A stretch of DNA of 62,420 nt, from positions 1 through 62,420 of the forward strand of contig CACJLZ010000003.1 in the NCBI GenBank assembly GCA_902594395.1, read 5' to 3'. Positions 7,694 to 17,614 of this stretch are shown in pieces. Source of the DNA: an uncultured Pelagibacteraceae bacterium (GTDB lineage: Bacteria > Pseudomonadota > Alphaproteobacteria > Pelagibacterales > Pelagibacteraceae). Position 1 is the stretch's first letter, and the number at the start of each line of letters is the position of its first letter. The notes under the pieces were generated by a model that saw only the letters and a program-made list of their open reading frames with translations, was not told the DNA's origin and ran no database searches. A program made the position numbers and the translations under genes.

Positions 7694-8434
7694 TTAAAAG
7701 TTAAGTACTTTTTTTTGAAATTCTTGGTTAATGTTTGAGTTTGAGGCTATAATTTTTATATTTTCTAGATTGTTGAGATTTATATCATTTGTTATTCCCC
7801 CAGCTTCTTTAACTAAAAGTAATCCTGCTGCAATATCCCATAAATTAAGTTTTTTTTGAAAATAACCATCATATCGACCTGCAGCAACATAAGCTAGATC
7901 AAGTGCTGCACAACCTGATTTTCTATACATAAAATCAGCCTCCGTTTTAAAATTATCACCAATCGCAAATAAACATTCATTGATATCTCTCTTTTTTGAA
8001 ACTTTAATTCTTTGATTATTTAAAAAAGCACCTTTATTTTTTTCAGCAAAAAAAATCTCATCTTTTATTGGATCAAAAATTAATCCAGATACAATTTCAT
8101 TAAACGACGAAAGACCAATTGAAATCGCAAAATGTGGAATTCCATGTAAAAAATTGGTGGTTCCATCTATTGGATCAATTATCCATTTATTTTCAAAATC
8201 TTTATTTTTTTTTTGTCCTCTTTCCTCACTTATAATTGAAAAATTTGGTCTTGCCTTTTCCAGCTCTTCAATGATTATTTTTTCTACTTTTAGGTCTGCA
8301 TTAGTAACAAAATCTCTTTGACTTTTTTTTGAAACTTGTAATTTTTCTATTTCTCCAAAATCTCTTATCAAAACTTTTGAGGCTTTCTCACTAGCTTTAA
8401 TCATGATATTTAAATTTGCAGAAATGGAGTTCAT
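7694..8434 (-). CDS. suhB: Inositol-1-monophosphatase family protein (SuhB-like)
   Basis: 246 residues with the signature metal-binding motif [12 protein letters not shown] near 86-97, an upstream EE pair (SEERGQ) and the C-terminal WDIAAG motif near 198. The fold removes phosphate from inositol monophosphate and related sugar phosphates. In enteric bacteria SuhB also has a role in rRNA processing. It sits between efp and rpmE, so a translation-linked role is as plausible as a metabolic one. It starts 4 bases after the efp stop. Confidence 0.9.
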   Translation of the reverse strand: MNSISANLNIMIKASEKASKVLIRDFGEIEKLQVSKKSQRDFVTNADLKVEKIIIEELEKARPNFSIISEERGQKKNKDFENKWIIDPIDGTTNFLHGIPHFAISIGLSSFNEIVSGLIFDPIKDEIFFAEKNKGAFLNNQRIKVSKKRDINECLFAIGDNFKTEADFMYRKSGCAALDLAYVAAGRYDGYFQKKLNLWDIAAGLLLVKEAGGITNDINLNNLENIKIIASNSNINQEFQKKVLNF

Positions 8435-8438
8435 ATTA

Positions 8439-8999
8439 TTAAATTTTTTTAATATACTCTAAAGTTCGTGTATCTAAAATGATTTCATCTTCAGACTCAA
8501 TGAAAGGAGGCACTTGTATACTAAGACCGTTATCCAATGTTGCGGGCTTATATGATGAAGAAACTGTTTGACCTTTTAAAGCAACATCTGTTGTTTTTAT
8601 CTTACAACTAACTTGATTAGGTAAATCTATTGAAATTGGCTTGTTCTCATAGAAGTTTACTGAAACTTCTAAGTTTTCTGTTAATAATTTTCCTTTCTCT
8701 CCAATTATTTTTTTTTCAATTTCTATTTGCTCAAAAGATTTTGGTTCCATAAAAAAATAGTTATTTTCATCCTCGTATAAATAATTATATTTTGTTTCCT
8801 CTAAGGAAGCCTTTTCTACAGTTTCACTTGATCTGAATCTTTCATTTAATTTTGTATTTTTGTTCAAACTTTTCATTTCGACTTGTGCAAACGCCCCACC
8901 TTTGCCAGGTTTTACATGTTGTGTTTTGAGAACTTGCCATAAGTCGTTTTTATATTCTAAAAGCATGCCCACTCTAATTTCTCCAGCATTTATTTTCAT
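8439..8999 (-). CDS. efp: Translation elongation factor P
   Basis: 186 residues with the three-domain EF-P layout. The N-terminal loop carries KPGKGGAF with Lys33 at the tip, the position that is modified in many bacteria, and the C-terminal domain ends LDTRTLEYIKKI. EF-P rescues ribosomes stalled at polyproline. Its ATG overlaps the thiE stop by 4 bases. The enzyme that would modify Lys33 is not in this window. Confidence 0.96.
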   Translation of the reverse strand: MKINAGEIRVGMLLEYKNDLWQVLKTQHVKPGKGGAFAQVEMKSLNKNTKLNERFRSSETVEKASLEETKYNYLYEDENNYFFMEPKSFEQIEIEKKIIGEKGKLLTENLEVSVNFYENKPISIDLPNQVSCKIKTTDVALKGQTVSSSYKPATLDNGLSIQVPPFIESEDEIILDTRTLEYIKKI

Positions 9000-9631
9000 T
9001 TTAGTTTTTTAATTGCTTCTAATGGTTTTAATTTTTTATTATTCCAAACGTAGCCTGAGATAGCTAAAAAGTTTGCTTTATTCAATAAAAGTTTTTTATA
9101 ATTATCAAAATTAATACCGCCTATAGCAACAACTGGAATTTTTGTAATTTTTTTCACTTTTCTTATTAAATCGGTATGAGCTTTAAATTTTATTACTTTT
9201 GTTTTTGAGTGATGAAAGGCCCCAAGCGCTATGTAATCAGCTCTATTTTTTATAGCTACTTTTGCTAGTTTTATAGAGTTATGACAGGTAACTCCAATTA
9301 TCTTATCACCAATTAACTCTCTTGCTTTAATAATATCCATATCATTTTGACCCAAATGACAACCGTCTGCATTTAATCTCTTGGCAACTAAAACATCGTC
9401 ATTAACAAGAAATTTGACTTTAAATTTTTTACAAATTTTCTTAATTTTTTCACCGATGATTATTTTTTTTTTAAAAGTTTCTTTTTTAAGCCTTAATTGA
9501 AAAAAACTCACTTTTTTTTGTTGAAGAACCTTAGTAAAATCTTGATAGAAAGAGTTATTAATTTTTGTTGGTGAAATGAGATAAATGAATTTTTTTTTAT
9601 TAATTCTCAAGTTCTTTAGACCATTTACCAA
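8996..9631 (-). CDS. thiE: Thiamine-phosphate synthase (ThiE/TenI family)
   Basis: 211 residues if started at the ATG, which overlaps the end of fba by 32 bases. A TTG at 9610 gives an 11-base overlap and an N-terminus nearer to family length, so the true start is uncertain. Landmarks are FFQLRLK, VNDDVLVAKRLNADGCHLGQND, GVTCHNS, DYIALGAF and the phosphate loop PVVAIGGI. ThiE joins HMP-pyrophosphate and thiazole phosphate to thiamine monophosphate. With ThiD elsewhere in the window and no thiC seen, pyrimidine salvage is likely. The central serine/threonine loop is less standard, so a TenI-like role cannot be fully excluded. Confidence 0.82.
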   Translation of the reverse strand: MVNGLKNLRINKKKFIYLISPTKINNSFYQDFTKVLQQKKVSFFQLRLKKETFKKKIIIGEKIKKICKKFKVKFLVNDDVLVAKRLNADGCHLGQNDMDIIKARELIGDKIIGVTCHNSIKLAKVAIKNRADYIALGAFHHSKTKVIKFKAHTDLIRKVKKITKIPVVAIGGINFDNYKKLLLNKANFLAISGYVWNNKKLKPLEAIKKLK

Positions 9632-10607
9632 GAGCAGCTAATGTGTTCATTTTTGCTCTTTGGTTAAAAATTTTTTGAGTTCCTTCAACATTTTTTGTGT
9701 CCTGAGACCAAAATTTTAATGCGCTTTGCTGAAGAGCTCGTCCATAAGAGTAACTCATTATAAAGTCGGTATCATTGTATTTATTTATCAAATTTAAATT
9801 TTCTGTTGCCTCTATTTCTGATTGACCACCAGATAAAAATGCTATTCCTGGTACCTCCGATGGAACAGAGTCTTTTAAACATTTAAGAGTTAACTTTGCT
9901 ACTTCTTCTTTTGATATTTTGTTTTTACATTTATTACCGGCCAAAATCATATTTGGCTTTAGTATAATTCCTTTCAAATCAACTTTATGTAAGGTTAATT
10001 CTTCAAAACATCTTTTTATTACTTCAGAAGTTTTTTCATAACACTCTTTAGCTGAATGCTCGCCATCCATCAAGACTTCAGGTTCAACAATTGGAACCAT
10101 ATTACATTCTTGAACTAATGCAGAGTATCTACCCAAGGCATGTGCATTAGATTGTATTGAGAGTTTACTTGGATGATCTTTTGATATGTTATAAACACCT
10201 CTCCATTTTGTAAACTTGGCACCTAATTTATAATATTCTTTTAATCTTTCTCTTAATCCATCCAAACCCTCAGTAATTTTTTCGTTTGGTGAACCAGCTA
10301 AAACTTTTGCTCCAGTATCAACTTTAATACCTGGGGCACTGCCCATATCTGAAATCAATTCTGGGATTTTGTTTTTTTTTGAGGTTATTTGTTTTATAGT
10401 TTCATCGTATAAAATTACCCCTCCGATACATTCAGTCATACTAGACGCGCTAAACAATGTTTCTCTAAATAATAAACGGTTTTCAGCTGTTGATTGAACT
10501 TTAACCGACTCTAATCTCTTAGTCATGGTTGCGGTACTCTCGTCAGCTGCAAGAATACCTTTTCCATTGTTAAGTATCTTTAGTGCTATGTTATTTAATT
10601 CAGACAT
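9600..10607 (-). CDS. fba: Fructose-bisphosphate aldolase, class I
   Basis: 335 residues of the animal/plant-type class I family: GILAADEST near 17-25, VPIVEPEVLMDGEH at 171-184 and the Schiff-base lysine K217 in GIILKPNM. It interconverts fructose 1,6-bisphosphate with the two triose phosphates. It starts one base after the pgk stop, within the tkt-gap-pgk-fba run. No phosphofructokinase is visible in the window, so a gluconeogenic direction is plausible. Confidence 0.96.
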   Translation of the reverse strand: MSELNNIALKILNNGKGILAADESTATMTKRLESVKVQSTAENRLLFRETLFSASSMTECIGGVILYDETIKQITSKKNKIPELISDMGSAPGIKVDTGAKVLAGSPNEKITEGLDGLRERLKEYYKLGAKFTKWRGVYNISKDHPSKLSIQSNAHALGRYSALVQECNMVPIVEPEVLMDGEHSAKECYEKTSEVIKRCFEELTLHKVDLKGIILKPNMILAGNKCKNKISKEEVAKLTLKCLKDSVPSEVPGIAFLSGGQSEIEATENLNLINKYNDTDFIMSYSYGRALQQSALKFWSQDTKNVEGTQKIFNQRAKMNTLAALGKWSKELEN

Positions 10608-10608
10608 G

Positions 10609-11787
10609 TTAGTTTAAAGCTTTTATACCAGGTAACTCTTTTCCTTCAAGATATTCTAAAAATGCTCCACCGGCAGTTGAAACAAAGTTAAAATTTTCTA
10701 TTAATTGAATTTTATTGATAAGAGCTATTGTATCTCCGCCCCCTACAACTGAGTAAATCGAGTTATTTTTATTTTTTTTTGTAATAGCTTTTGCAATATT
10801 GTAACTGCCATTAGCAAAATTTGGATTTTCAAAATAACCTGCTGGTCCATTCCAAAGAACTGTTTCACTATTTTCAATAATACCTTTTACCTTATCTAAT
10901 GTTTTAGGACCAATATCCAAAATGATGTCATCATCTTTGATATTATTTAGTTCTTTTATTTGAGGTTTATCATCTAAATTTTTTCCAATTAAAACGTCTT
11001 CTGGAAAAATAATTTTACAAGAATGACTTTTTAAAGTTTCAAAAATCTCTTTGATCATTAAATCACAATTTTCCTCTTTAATTGATTTACCTATTTGGTT
11101 TCCTTTGTATTTAATAATATTGTTAGCCATCCCACCAACAATGATAATATTATCAAATTTAGATATTAAATTTTTGATTATTCCAATTTTTGTTGAAATT
11201 TTTGATCCCCCAATAATACAAGTGATCGGTTTTTTTATTTCTGTCGTAACTTTTTTTAAAGCACTAATTTCTGTTGCTAACTGTAATCCTGCAAAAGAGG
11301 GGAGAAATTCGGTAATTTTGCTTACGGAAGCGTGGGCTCTGTGAGAGCAAGAAAAAGCATCATTTACATATAAATCAGCAAGCTTAGCTAAATGTTGTGC
11401 AAAGTTAGAGTCATTTTTTTCTTCTTCTTCATAAAATCTAATATTCTCTAAAAAAACTACCTGATCATTCTTATCTTTAAACAAATCTTCTTTTTTTAAT
11501 TTAAAAATATTATCTTTAATCAATCTAATTTTTTGGTTAATTTTTTTCTCTACATTTTCACAAATAGGTTTAAGTGAGAGATTGGTATTCACTTTGCCAT
11601 TTGGTCTTCCCACATGAGAAATTATTATAATTTTTGATTTTTCTTTAATTAAAAAATTTATGATTGGAATAATTTTATTTATTCTTGTTTCATCGGTAAT
11701 TGATCCATTCTTCAATGGAACATTCAAATCCAATCTTAATAAAATTTTTTTTTTGTTAAGATTTTCTTGGTCTTTTATATAATTCAT
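10609..11787 (-). CDS. pgk: Phosphoglycerate kinase
   Basis: 392 residues with RLDLNVPL at 18-25, HVGRPNG at 58-64, the GGSKISTKI hinge element and a C-terminal VVGGGDTIALI nucleotide loop. It interconverts 3-phosphoglycerate with 1,3-bisphosphoglycerate and ATP/ADP in the cytoplasm. The first base of its ATG is shared with the gap stop, so translation is coupled. The length is normal. Confidence 0.97.
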   Translation of the reverse strand: MNYIKDQENLNKKKILLRLDLNVPLKNGSITDETRINKIIPIINFLIKEKSKIIIISHVGRPNGKVNTNLSLKPICENVEKKINQKIRLIKDNIFKLKKEDLFKDKNDQVVFLENIRFYEEEEKNDSNFAQHLAKLADLYVNDAFSCSHRAHASVSKITEFLPSFAGLQLATEISALKKVTTEIKKPITCIIGGSKISTKIGIIKNLISKFDNIIIVGGMANNIIKYKGNQIGKSIKEENCDLMIKEIFETLKSHSCKIIFPEDVLIGKNLDDKPQIKELNNIKDDDIILDIGPKTLDKVKGIIENSETVLWNGPAGYFENPNFANGSYNIAKAITKKNKNNSIYSVVGGGDTIALINKIQLIENFNFVSTAGGAFLEYLEGKELPGIKALN

Positions 11788-12785
11788 TAGGAAATTTTAT
11801 GAAGATACTCAGCTATATCGCACATCCTATTTGAAAAACCCCATTCGTTATCATACCAGGCTGAGATTTTTCCCATATTTTTGCCAACCACATTTGTTAA
11901 ACTTGCATCAATAATTGATGAGGCAGGATTATGATTGAAATCAATAGAAACAAGTTTTTCTTTCGTGATTTCAATAATTTTATTTTTTTTACTAAAATTC
12001 TCAAATGCTGAATTTATTTTTTCAATACTCAAATCTTTCTTTGTACAAAAGACAAGTTCAATTAATGAAACATTTGGGGTTGGCACTCTCATAGCTACAC
12101 CTTCTAACTTTCCTTTTAATGAAGGAATTATTTTACCTATAGCTTTTGACGCACCAGTAGATGTTGGTACGATTGATTGACTAGCAGATCTAGCTCTTCT
12201 AGGGTCTTTATGTGAGTTATCTAAAATTCTCTGATCGCTTGTAAATGCATGGATGGTTGTCATAAAACCTTTTTCTATTCCAAAATTTTCATTTAAAATA
12301 TAAGCAACTGGTGCTAGGCAGTTTGTTGTGCAAGATGCAGCAGATACGATTTTATCTTTTTTATTTAATTCAGACTCATTTACTCCAAAGACAATAGTTT
12401 TATCTGCATCTTTACATGGAGCTGAGACAATCACTTTTTTTGCTCCACTATTAAGATGTGGCTGCAATTTATCTTTAGAATTAAATTTTCCAGTACATTC
12501 AAATACATAATCAACATCGTATTTTTTCCAATTAATTTTATTCAAATCTGTTTCTTGACCAAAAGAAATTTTTTTATTATTTATAATAAGATTTTTTTCA
12601 TCATAGCTTATATCAGCTTTAAATTTTCCATGGATTGAATCATATTTTAAAAGAGTTGAGCATGTCGTGGAATTTGTTCTATTGTTAATATGTTTAATTT
12701 CTATTTTTTTGTTTCTTTCAAAAATAGAGCGAAGAATCATTCTTCCTATTCTCCCCATTCCATTAATACCAATTTTTATTTTCAT
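11787..12785 (-). CDS. gap: Glyceraldehyde-3-phosphate dehydrogenase
   Basis: 332 residues with the [11 protein letters not shown]ossmann start and the catalytic Cys152 in SAASCTTNC. The coenzyme-discriminating aspartate that follows the second beta strand in NAD-specific enzymes (INDL in E. coli GapA) is Asn35 here (HINNRTN), which may relax specificity toward NADP. It overlaps tkt by 4 bases and pgk by 1. The reaction links triose phosphate to 1,3-bisphosphoglycerate. The coenzyme comment is an inference from one residue. Confidence 0.96.
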   Translation of the reverse strand: MKIKIGINGMGRIGRMILRSIFERNKKIEIKHINNRTNSTTCSTLLKYDSIHGKFKADISYDEKNLIINNKKISFGQETDLNKINWKKYDVDYVFECTGKFNSKDKLQPHLNSGAKKVIVSAPCKDADKTIVFGVNESELNKKDKIVSAASCTTNCLAPVAYILNENFGIEKGFMTTIHAFTSDQRILDNSHKDPRRARSASQSIVPTSTGASKAIGKIIPSLKGKLEGVAMRVPTPNVSLIELVFCTKKDLSIEKINSAFENFSKKNKIIEITKEKLVSIDFNHNPASSIIDASLTNVVGKNMGKISAWYDNEWGFSNRMCDIAEYLHKIS

Positions 12786-14713
12786 AATTTTTCTTTAATT
12801 TTTTTTACTATGCTTTCAGAATTTAATTTAAAGTGGTCATAAATTTTTTTATACGGGGCACTTCTTCCAAAATCGTTAATTCCAAAATTTAAACCATTTG
12901 TACCAGTATATTTTTTCCAGTAATTCGTTTCTGAGGCCTCTATGGATACTATAAGTTCAGTTTCGCCTAATATTTTGTCTTTATATTCTTCACTTTGATT
13001 ATCAAATATTTTTTGACAAGGCATTGATATGATTTTGGAATAAATACCATCTGTGGCTAATTTATGACCCACTTCACTTGCTAAAATTGTTTCAGACCCA
13101 GTTGCTAAAATTGTTACATTTATAGCATCCCCAGTTCTCAAAACTTCATAAGCACCCAAAGACGATTTATTTTTAAGAGAATTTTCAAGTCTAATAGGAT
13201 TGACACCTTGTCTAGTTAGTGAAATTACACTTGGAGTATTTTTACTTTCTAGAGCCAACTGCCAACACTCAAAAGTTTCAATAGTGTCTGAAGGTCTAAA
13301 AACATTTAAATTTGGAATAGACCTCAAACTTGTTAATTGTTCAATTGGCTGATGAGTTGGGCCATCCTCACCTAAGCCGATAGAGTCATGAGTAAAAACA
13401 TATATAACTTGTTGTTTCATCATTGCCGCTAGTCTGATAGAGGGTTTACAATAGTCACTAAATATTAGAAAGGTTCCACCATAAGGAATTAGGTTGCTGT
13501 GTAAGGCTATTCCATTCATTATTCCACACATCGCGTGCTCTCTAACTCCATAATGAATATAATTTCCTGAAAAATTCCCTGGTTTAATTATTTTATGATC
13601 TTTTGTTTTAGTATTATTTGATCCAGCTAAATCAGCCGAACCACCAATTAAGTAAGGAAATTTTGCTATAATGTTCAAAAATATTTCAGAAGATTTCCTT
13701 GTAGCAATTGATTTAGTATTTTTAATATACTCAACTTTTGCTTTTTCAATTAATTTTTTAAATGAATTTAAATTTTTAAAATTTGAAAAGTTTGTTTTAT
13801 TTTTCTGAGCTTTTTGTGAGGCTTTTTCCCCAATTTTTCTCCATTCGCTTAATAATTCAGTCGGAATTTTGAATGGCTCATATTTCCATTTTAGTTTTTT
13901 TCTAACCAGTTTTATTTCCTCTTCACCTAATGGACTTCCATGAGATGAAGCCTTCCCCCCTTTGTTTGGAGATCCATAACCTATTGTTGTTTTGCATGAA
14001 ATTGCGATAGGTTTTTTTGATTTCTGTGCTTTTTTTAAAGCTTTAGATATTTCTTTGAAATCATGACCATTAACTCTTAAGAAGTCCCATCCGTAGCTCT
14101 TAAATCTTTTTTCGTGATCATCTGAAACAGCTAAATTAGTGGGACCATCAATTGATACAGAATTATTATCAAATAATAAAATAAGATTCTTTAATTTTAG
14201 ATGTCCAGCTAAACTCAATGACTCGTGACTAATGCCTTCCATTAAGCATCCGTCGCCAGCGAGAACATAAGTTTTATGATTGATCTTTCCTTTCCCTAAT
14301 TGTTTTTTTAAAATTTCTTCTGATATTGCAAAGCCAACTGCGTTTGAGACTCCTTGTCCCAATGGACCTGTAGTAGTTTCAATACCGGTATTTGGATGAT
14401 ATTCAGGATGACCAGCACATATGGACTCTAATTGTCTAAAATTTTTAATATCATTCAGAGAAACACTTTTGTAACCAGTTAAATAAAGAAGAGAATAAAG
14501 CAACATTGATCCATGCCCAGCAGAAAGAACAAATCTATCTCTATTAATCCAGCTAGGATTTTTTGGATTAAATTTTAAAAAATCTTTAAAAAGTACTGTA
14601 GCAACATCTGCCATTCCCATCGGCATTCCGGGGTGACCTGAGTTTGCTTTTTGAACAGCATCAATTGAGAGAAATCTAATACAATTAGCTAATTCTTTAT
14701 AAAATTTACTCAA
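12782..14713 (-). CDS. tkt: Transketolase
   Basis: 643 residues. The thiamine diphosphate motif [12 protein letters not shown] begins at 153, GHPGMPMG lies at 27-34 and the pyrimidine-domain signature GEDGPTHQP is near 430. It moves two-carbon ketol units between sugar phosphates in the non-oxidative pentose phosphate pathway. It is the first gene of the minus-strand run that reaches trcR, and its promoter should lie in the 53-base divergent gap before the coiled-coil gene on the plus strand. Confidence 0.97.
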   Translation of the reverse strand: MSKFYKELANCIRFLSIDAVQKANSGHPGMPMGMADVATVLFKDFLKFNPKNPSWINRDRFVLSAGHGSMLLYSLLYLTGYKSVSLNDIKNFRQLESICAGHPEYHPNTGIETTTGPLGQGVSNAVGFAISEEILKKQLGKGKINHKTYVLAGDGCLMEGISHESLSLAGHLKLKNLILLFDNNSVSIDGPTNLAVSDDHEKRFKSYGWDFLRVNGHDFKEISKALKKAQKSKKPIAISCKTTIGYGSPNKGGKASSHGSPLGEEEIKLVRKKLKWKYEPFKIPTELLSEWRKIGEKASQKAQKNKTNFSNFKNLNSFKKLIEKAKVEYIKNTKSIATRKSSEIFLNIIAKFPYLIGGSADLAGSNNTKTKDHKIIKPGNFSGNYIHYGVREHAMCGIMNGIALHSNLIPYGGTFLIFSDYCKPSIRLAAMMKQQVIYVFTHDSIGLGEDGPTHQPIEQLTSLRSIPNLNVFRPSDTIETFECWQLALESKNTPSVISLTRQGVNPIRLENSLKNKSSLGAYEVLRTGDAINVTILATGSETILASEVGHKLATDGIYSKIISMPCQKIFDNQSEEYKDKILGETELIVSIEASETNYWKKYTGTNGLNFGINDFGRSAPYKKIYDHFKLNSESIVKKIKEKL

Positions 14714-14766
14714 ATTTATCCTGTCTAGACTTAGAAGATTCTATTTAATAATATAAATATATATAT

Positions 14767-15090
14767 ATGAATTCTATTCTTGAAAAAGAAAAAAAGCTTA
14801 ATATCGCATTGGCAAAACTAAAAAATTTAAACCTAGAGGATCCAGATATAAATAAAAATATTAAAATGCTTGGAGAACAAAAAAATCAATTAGAAATTGA
14901 AAAATCTGAATTAGAGAAAAAATTTAAAACTTTAGTGCAAGAGCATGATGATTTATCAAGAAAATTGGAGGAACTACAAAATAGAGAAAAAATTGAGGAA
15001 AAAAAAAGATTAGAATTTTCGGAAAAAATAGATGAATTAAATCAAGAAACTAATACTTTAATGGACGAAATTGATAAATGGCAAACGTAA
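14767..15090 (+). CDS. Small coiled-coil protein upstream of zapA
   Basis: 107 residues, almost entirely heptad-patterned helix rich in Glu, Lys, Leu and Asn, with no signal peptide or membrane segment. Alphaproteobacteria often carry a short coiled-coil protein (DUF4164-like) just before zapA, and the 13-base overlap with zapA argues for a joint role at the division site. No catalytic motif is present. The family name is tentative because coiled coils resemble one another. Confidence 0.7.
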   Translation: MNSILEKEKKLNIALAKLKNLNLEDPDINKNIKMLGEQKNQLEIEKSELEKKFKTLVQEHDDLSRKLEELQNREKIEEKKRLEFSEKIDELNQETNTLMDEIDKWQT

Positions 15091-15521
15091 CTATAAAATT
15101 CAATGGCAAAGAGTTTTTGTTGTCATGTGATGATGGACAAGAAGAACATCTCGAAGAATTATTAATACAAATCAATCAAAAGTTTAACGACTTAAAAAAT
15201 GATTTAGGAAATATTGGTGAAAATAAACTTTTACTGATTACTTCAGTAAAAGTGATGGATGAATATTATGAAACTAAGAAAAAAGTTGAGCAGAAAAAAA
15301 TAGAATTTAAAGAACTTTCAAATAAATTTAGAGAGCTAAAATCATTAGTCTATGAATATAGAGATAGAAAAGAAGAAGAAATCAAAAATTTGAATAAAAA
15401 TCACATTGAATTAAAAGATGAAATTGAGCTTAATCAAAAACATTATGAAAAGTTAATTGATGCTGCTGCAGATGAGATTTCAAATTTCGTAGAAAAAGCA
15501 AGTATAGATAAAATATCTTAA
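15078..15521 (+). CDS. zapA: Cell division protein ZapA
   Basis: 147 residues. The N-terminal domain (VTIKFNGKEFLLSCDDGQEEHLEEL in outline) is typical of ZapA and is followed by a long coiled coil. ZapA cross-links FtsZ filaments. The neighbouring fau (5-formyl-THF cyclo-ligase) gene repeats the widespread zapA-fau pairing. The 9 bases between them leave no room for the 6S RNA gene that lies there in many bacteria. Confidence 0.85.
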   Translation: MANVTIKFNGKEFLLSCDDGQEEHLEELLIQINQKFNDLKNDLGNIGENKLLLITSVKVMDEYYETKKKVEQKKIEFKELSNKFRELKSLVYEYRDRKEEEIKNLNKNHIELKDEIELNQKHYEKLIDAAADEISNFVEKASIDKIS

Positions 15522-15530
15522 TAGAATTTT

Positions 15531-16064
15531 GTGAACAAATCTCAAATTAGAAAAAAAATTTTAAAAATTAGAAAACAAAAAAAAATTAAAAAATTCAATT
15601 TTAATTTTGATTTAATTTTGAATATTTTAAAAAGAAAAAATATTCTAGGTAAAATAATTGGGGGCTATTACCCATATAATTATGAAATAGACATTTTACA
15701 AATCTTAGAAAAATTTGAAAAGGAAAAATTTATTATTACATTGCCAAGAATCAAGAAAAATTCACAAATGGACTTTTTTCAATGGTCAACAAATGATCCT
15801 TTAGTTATAAATAAATTTGGAATACCTGAACCAATCTCAAAAATGGTAAAATATCCAGATATTTTGTTAGTACCTCTTGTAGCGTTTGACAAAAATTACA
15901 ACAGGATTGGTTACGGTGGAGGATTTTATGATAGATATATTAAGAAAGCTAAAAAAAGAAAAAAAGTTCTAACAATTGGATTTGCTTACTCTTTTCAAAA
16001 AGTAAAAAAAATACCAACTAATAAATATGATATTAGGTTAGATTTTATTATAACAAACAAATAA
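15531..16064 (+). CDS. fau: 5-formyltetrahydrofolate cyclo-ligase
   Basis: 177 residues starting with GTG. The C-terminal signature GYGGGFYDRYI and the PLVAFD motif before it are those of the 5-FCL/YgfA family. It converts 5-formyl-THF to 5,10-methenyl-THF with ATP, recycling a storage folate that inhibits folate enzymes. It is placed between zapA and the phosphodiesterase gene, in one plus-strand operon. One-carbon metabolism is prominent in SAR11, which fits. Confidence 0.9.
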   Translation: MNKSQIRKKILKIRKQKKIKKFNFNFDLILNILKRKNILGKIIGGYYPYNYEIDILQILEKFEKEKFIITLPRIKKNSQMDFFQWSTNDPLVINKFGIPEPISKMVKYPDILLVPLVAFDKNYNRIGYGGGFYDRYIKKAKKRKKVLTIGFAYSFQKVKKIPTNKYDIRLDFIITNK

Positions 16065-16070
16065 TTTTTA

Positions 16071-16874
16071 ATGAAAATTTTATTTTTAGGTGATGTTGTT
16101 GGATTATCTGGATGTAGAAAGATTACTAATGATTTATTAGATCAGATCAAAAAAAAAGATATCGATTTTGTAATTATTAATGGTGAGAATGCTGATGATA
16201 CTGGCGTTGGTTTAACCAAAGAAATTTGTAAAATTTTTTTTGATAAAGGAGTTGATGTTATTACAACTGGAAATCATGTTTGGGATCAAAAAGATATAAT
16301 GAATTTTATTGATAAGGAAAAAAGATTATTAAGACCAAAAAATTTATTTGAACCTGCTCCTGGTAGAGGATTTGAGATTTATAAAACAAAAAAAAATTAC
16401 AAAGTAGGAGTTTTAAATTTAATGGGAAATGTCTTTATGAAGAAGTGTGACGATGTTTTTAAAATTTCAAAAGAATTTTTAGAAAAATATAACTTAAAAA
16501 AGGATTATGATTTTCTGATTGTTGATTTCCATGGAGAAATAACAAGTGAAAAAAATGCTATTGGTCATTATTTTGATGGAAAAGCAACACTTGTTATTGG
16601 AACTCACACTCACATACCTACTAATGATGCAAGAGTTTTAAAAAACGGCACTGCTTACCAAACAGATGCAGGGATGTGTGGAGACTATGACTCAGTTATA
16701 GGTATGAATAAAGATAATTCTATTAATAGATTTATGAAAAAGGACTCAGTTAAACATTTTCCAGCTATTGGGGAAGCTTCTTTGAGTGGAGTTATAGTAA
16801 ATTGCAATTTAGAAACTGGCTTAGCAGATAGTATCGAAAGTTATATATTTGGAGGTCTTTTAAAAAATACTTAA
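16071..16874 (+). CDS. YmdB-type metallophosphoesterase
   Basis: 267 residues with the calcineurin-like metal motifs in order: GDVVG at 7-11, NGENAD near 40, GNHVWD near 68, DFHGE near 150 and GTHTHIPT near 178. This matches the TIGR00282 family, whose Bacillus member YmdB cleaves 2',3'-cyclic nucleotides and affects gene expression. It starts 6 bases after fau. The family is clear; the physiological substrate is not known. Confidence 0.87.
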   Translation: MKILFLGDVVGLSGCRKITNDLLDQIKKKDIDFVIINGENADDTGVGLTKEICKIFFDKGVDVITTGNHVWDQKDIMNFIDKEKRLLRPKNLFEPAPGRGFEIYKTKKNYKVGVLNLMGNVFMKKCDDVFKISKEFLEKYNLKKDYDFLIVDFHGEITSEKNAIGHYFDGKATLVIGTHTHIPTNDARVLKNGTAYQTDAGMCGDYDSVIGMNKDNSINRFMKKDSVKHFPAIGEASLSGVIVNCNLETGLADSIESYIFGGLLKNT

Positions 16875-16882
16875 TTTTTTTT

Positions 16883-17605
16883 ATGGCAGGGCATTCTCAT
16901 TGGGCAGGTATAAAACACAAAAAAGGTAAAGCTGATAAACAAAGATCAAAAATTTTTTCTAAGCTATCTAAAGAGATTACTGTAGCGGCTAAGCTAGGAG
17001 ATAAAGATCCAGCTATGAATCCAAGATTGCGTTCCGCTGTACAAGCTGCTAGATCAGCAAATATGCCTAAAGATAATATAGCAAGAGCTATAGATAAGTC
17101 TTCAATGAGTAATCAGTTAAATTTTGAAAATTTGAGATATGAAGGTTTTGGGCCTGATAGAGTTGCTGTTATAGTTGAGACTTTGACTGATAATAAAAAT
17201 AGAACTGCATCGAATATAAGAACAATTTTTCAAAAATCAGGAGGAAGTTTAGGAACTCAAGGTTCAGCATCACATAATTTTATTCAATTAGGTGTAATTA
17301 AAATTGATATAAAAGAGATTTCAGAAGAGGATATTTTAGAACTTGCTATTGAGTCTGGTGCAAATGAGTGTAAATCCTATAAAGAATTTCATGAGATACA
17401 GTGTTCAATAAATGATATTTACAATGTTAAAAAAGAGTTGGAGAAAAAAATAAGTAATTTTATTTCGACAGGGATAGAGTGGGTGCCTTTAAATGCTGTA
17501 GAGATTTCAGAAGAGAAAAAAAAAGAATTGATTAGTTTTTTTGAGACATTAGAAAATGATGACGACGTACAAAATATTTATTCAAATGTTAAATTTTCAA
17601 CTTAG
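16883..17605 (+). CDS. yebC: YebC/PmpR-family regulator
   Basis: 240 residues starting MAGHSHWAGIKHKKGKADK, diagnostic of the YebC family, with the three-domain layout and normal length. Members bind DNA as transcription regulators, and some are now linked to translation of proline-rich stretches. It precedes the RuvC-like gene, as yebC precedes ruvC in many proteobacteria. Confidence 0.95.
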   Translation: MAGHSHWAGIKHKKGKADKQRSKIFSKLSKEITVAAKLGDKDPAMNPRLRSAVQAARSANMPKDNIARAIDKSSMSNQLNFENLRYEGFGPDRVAVIVETLTDNKNRTASNIRTIFQKSGGSLGTQGSASHNFIQLGVIKIDIKEISEEDILELAIESGANECKSYKEFHEIQCSINDIYNVKKELEKKISNFISTGIEWVPLNAVEISEEKKKELISFFETLENDDDVQNIYSNVKFST

Positions 17606-17614
17606 ATACAGGAT

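Noticed and set aside
14745..14770. A short run of alternating A and T before the coiled-coil gene.
   Set aside because: Such runs are expected in DNA this rich in A+T. It may contain a -10 box, but nothing sets it apart.
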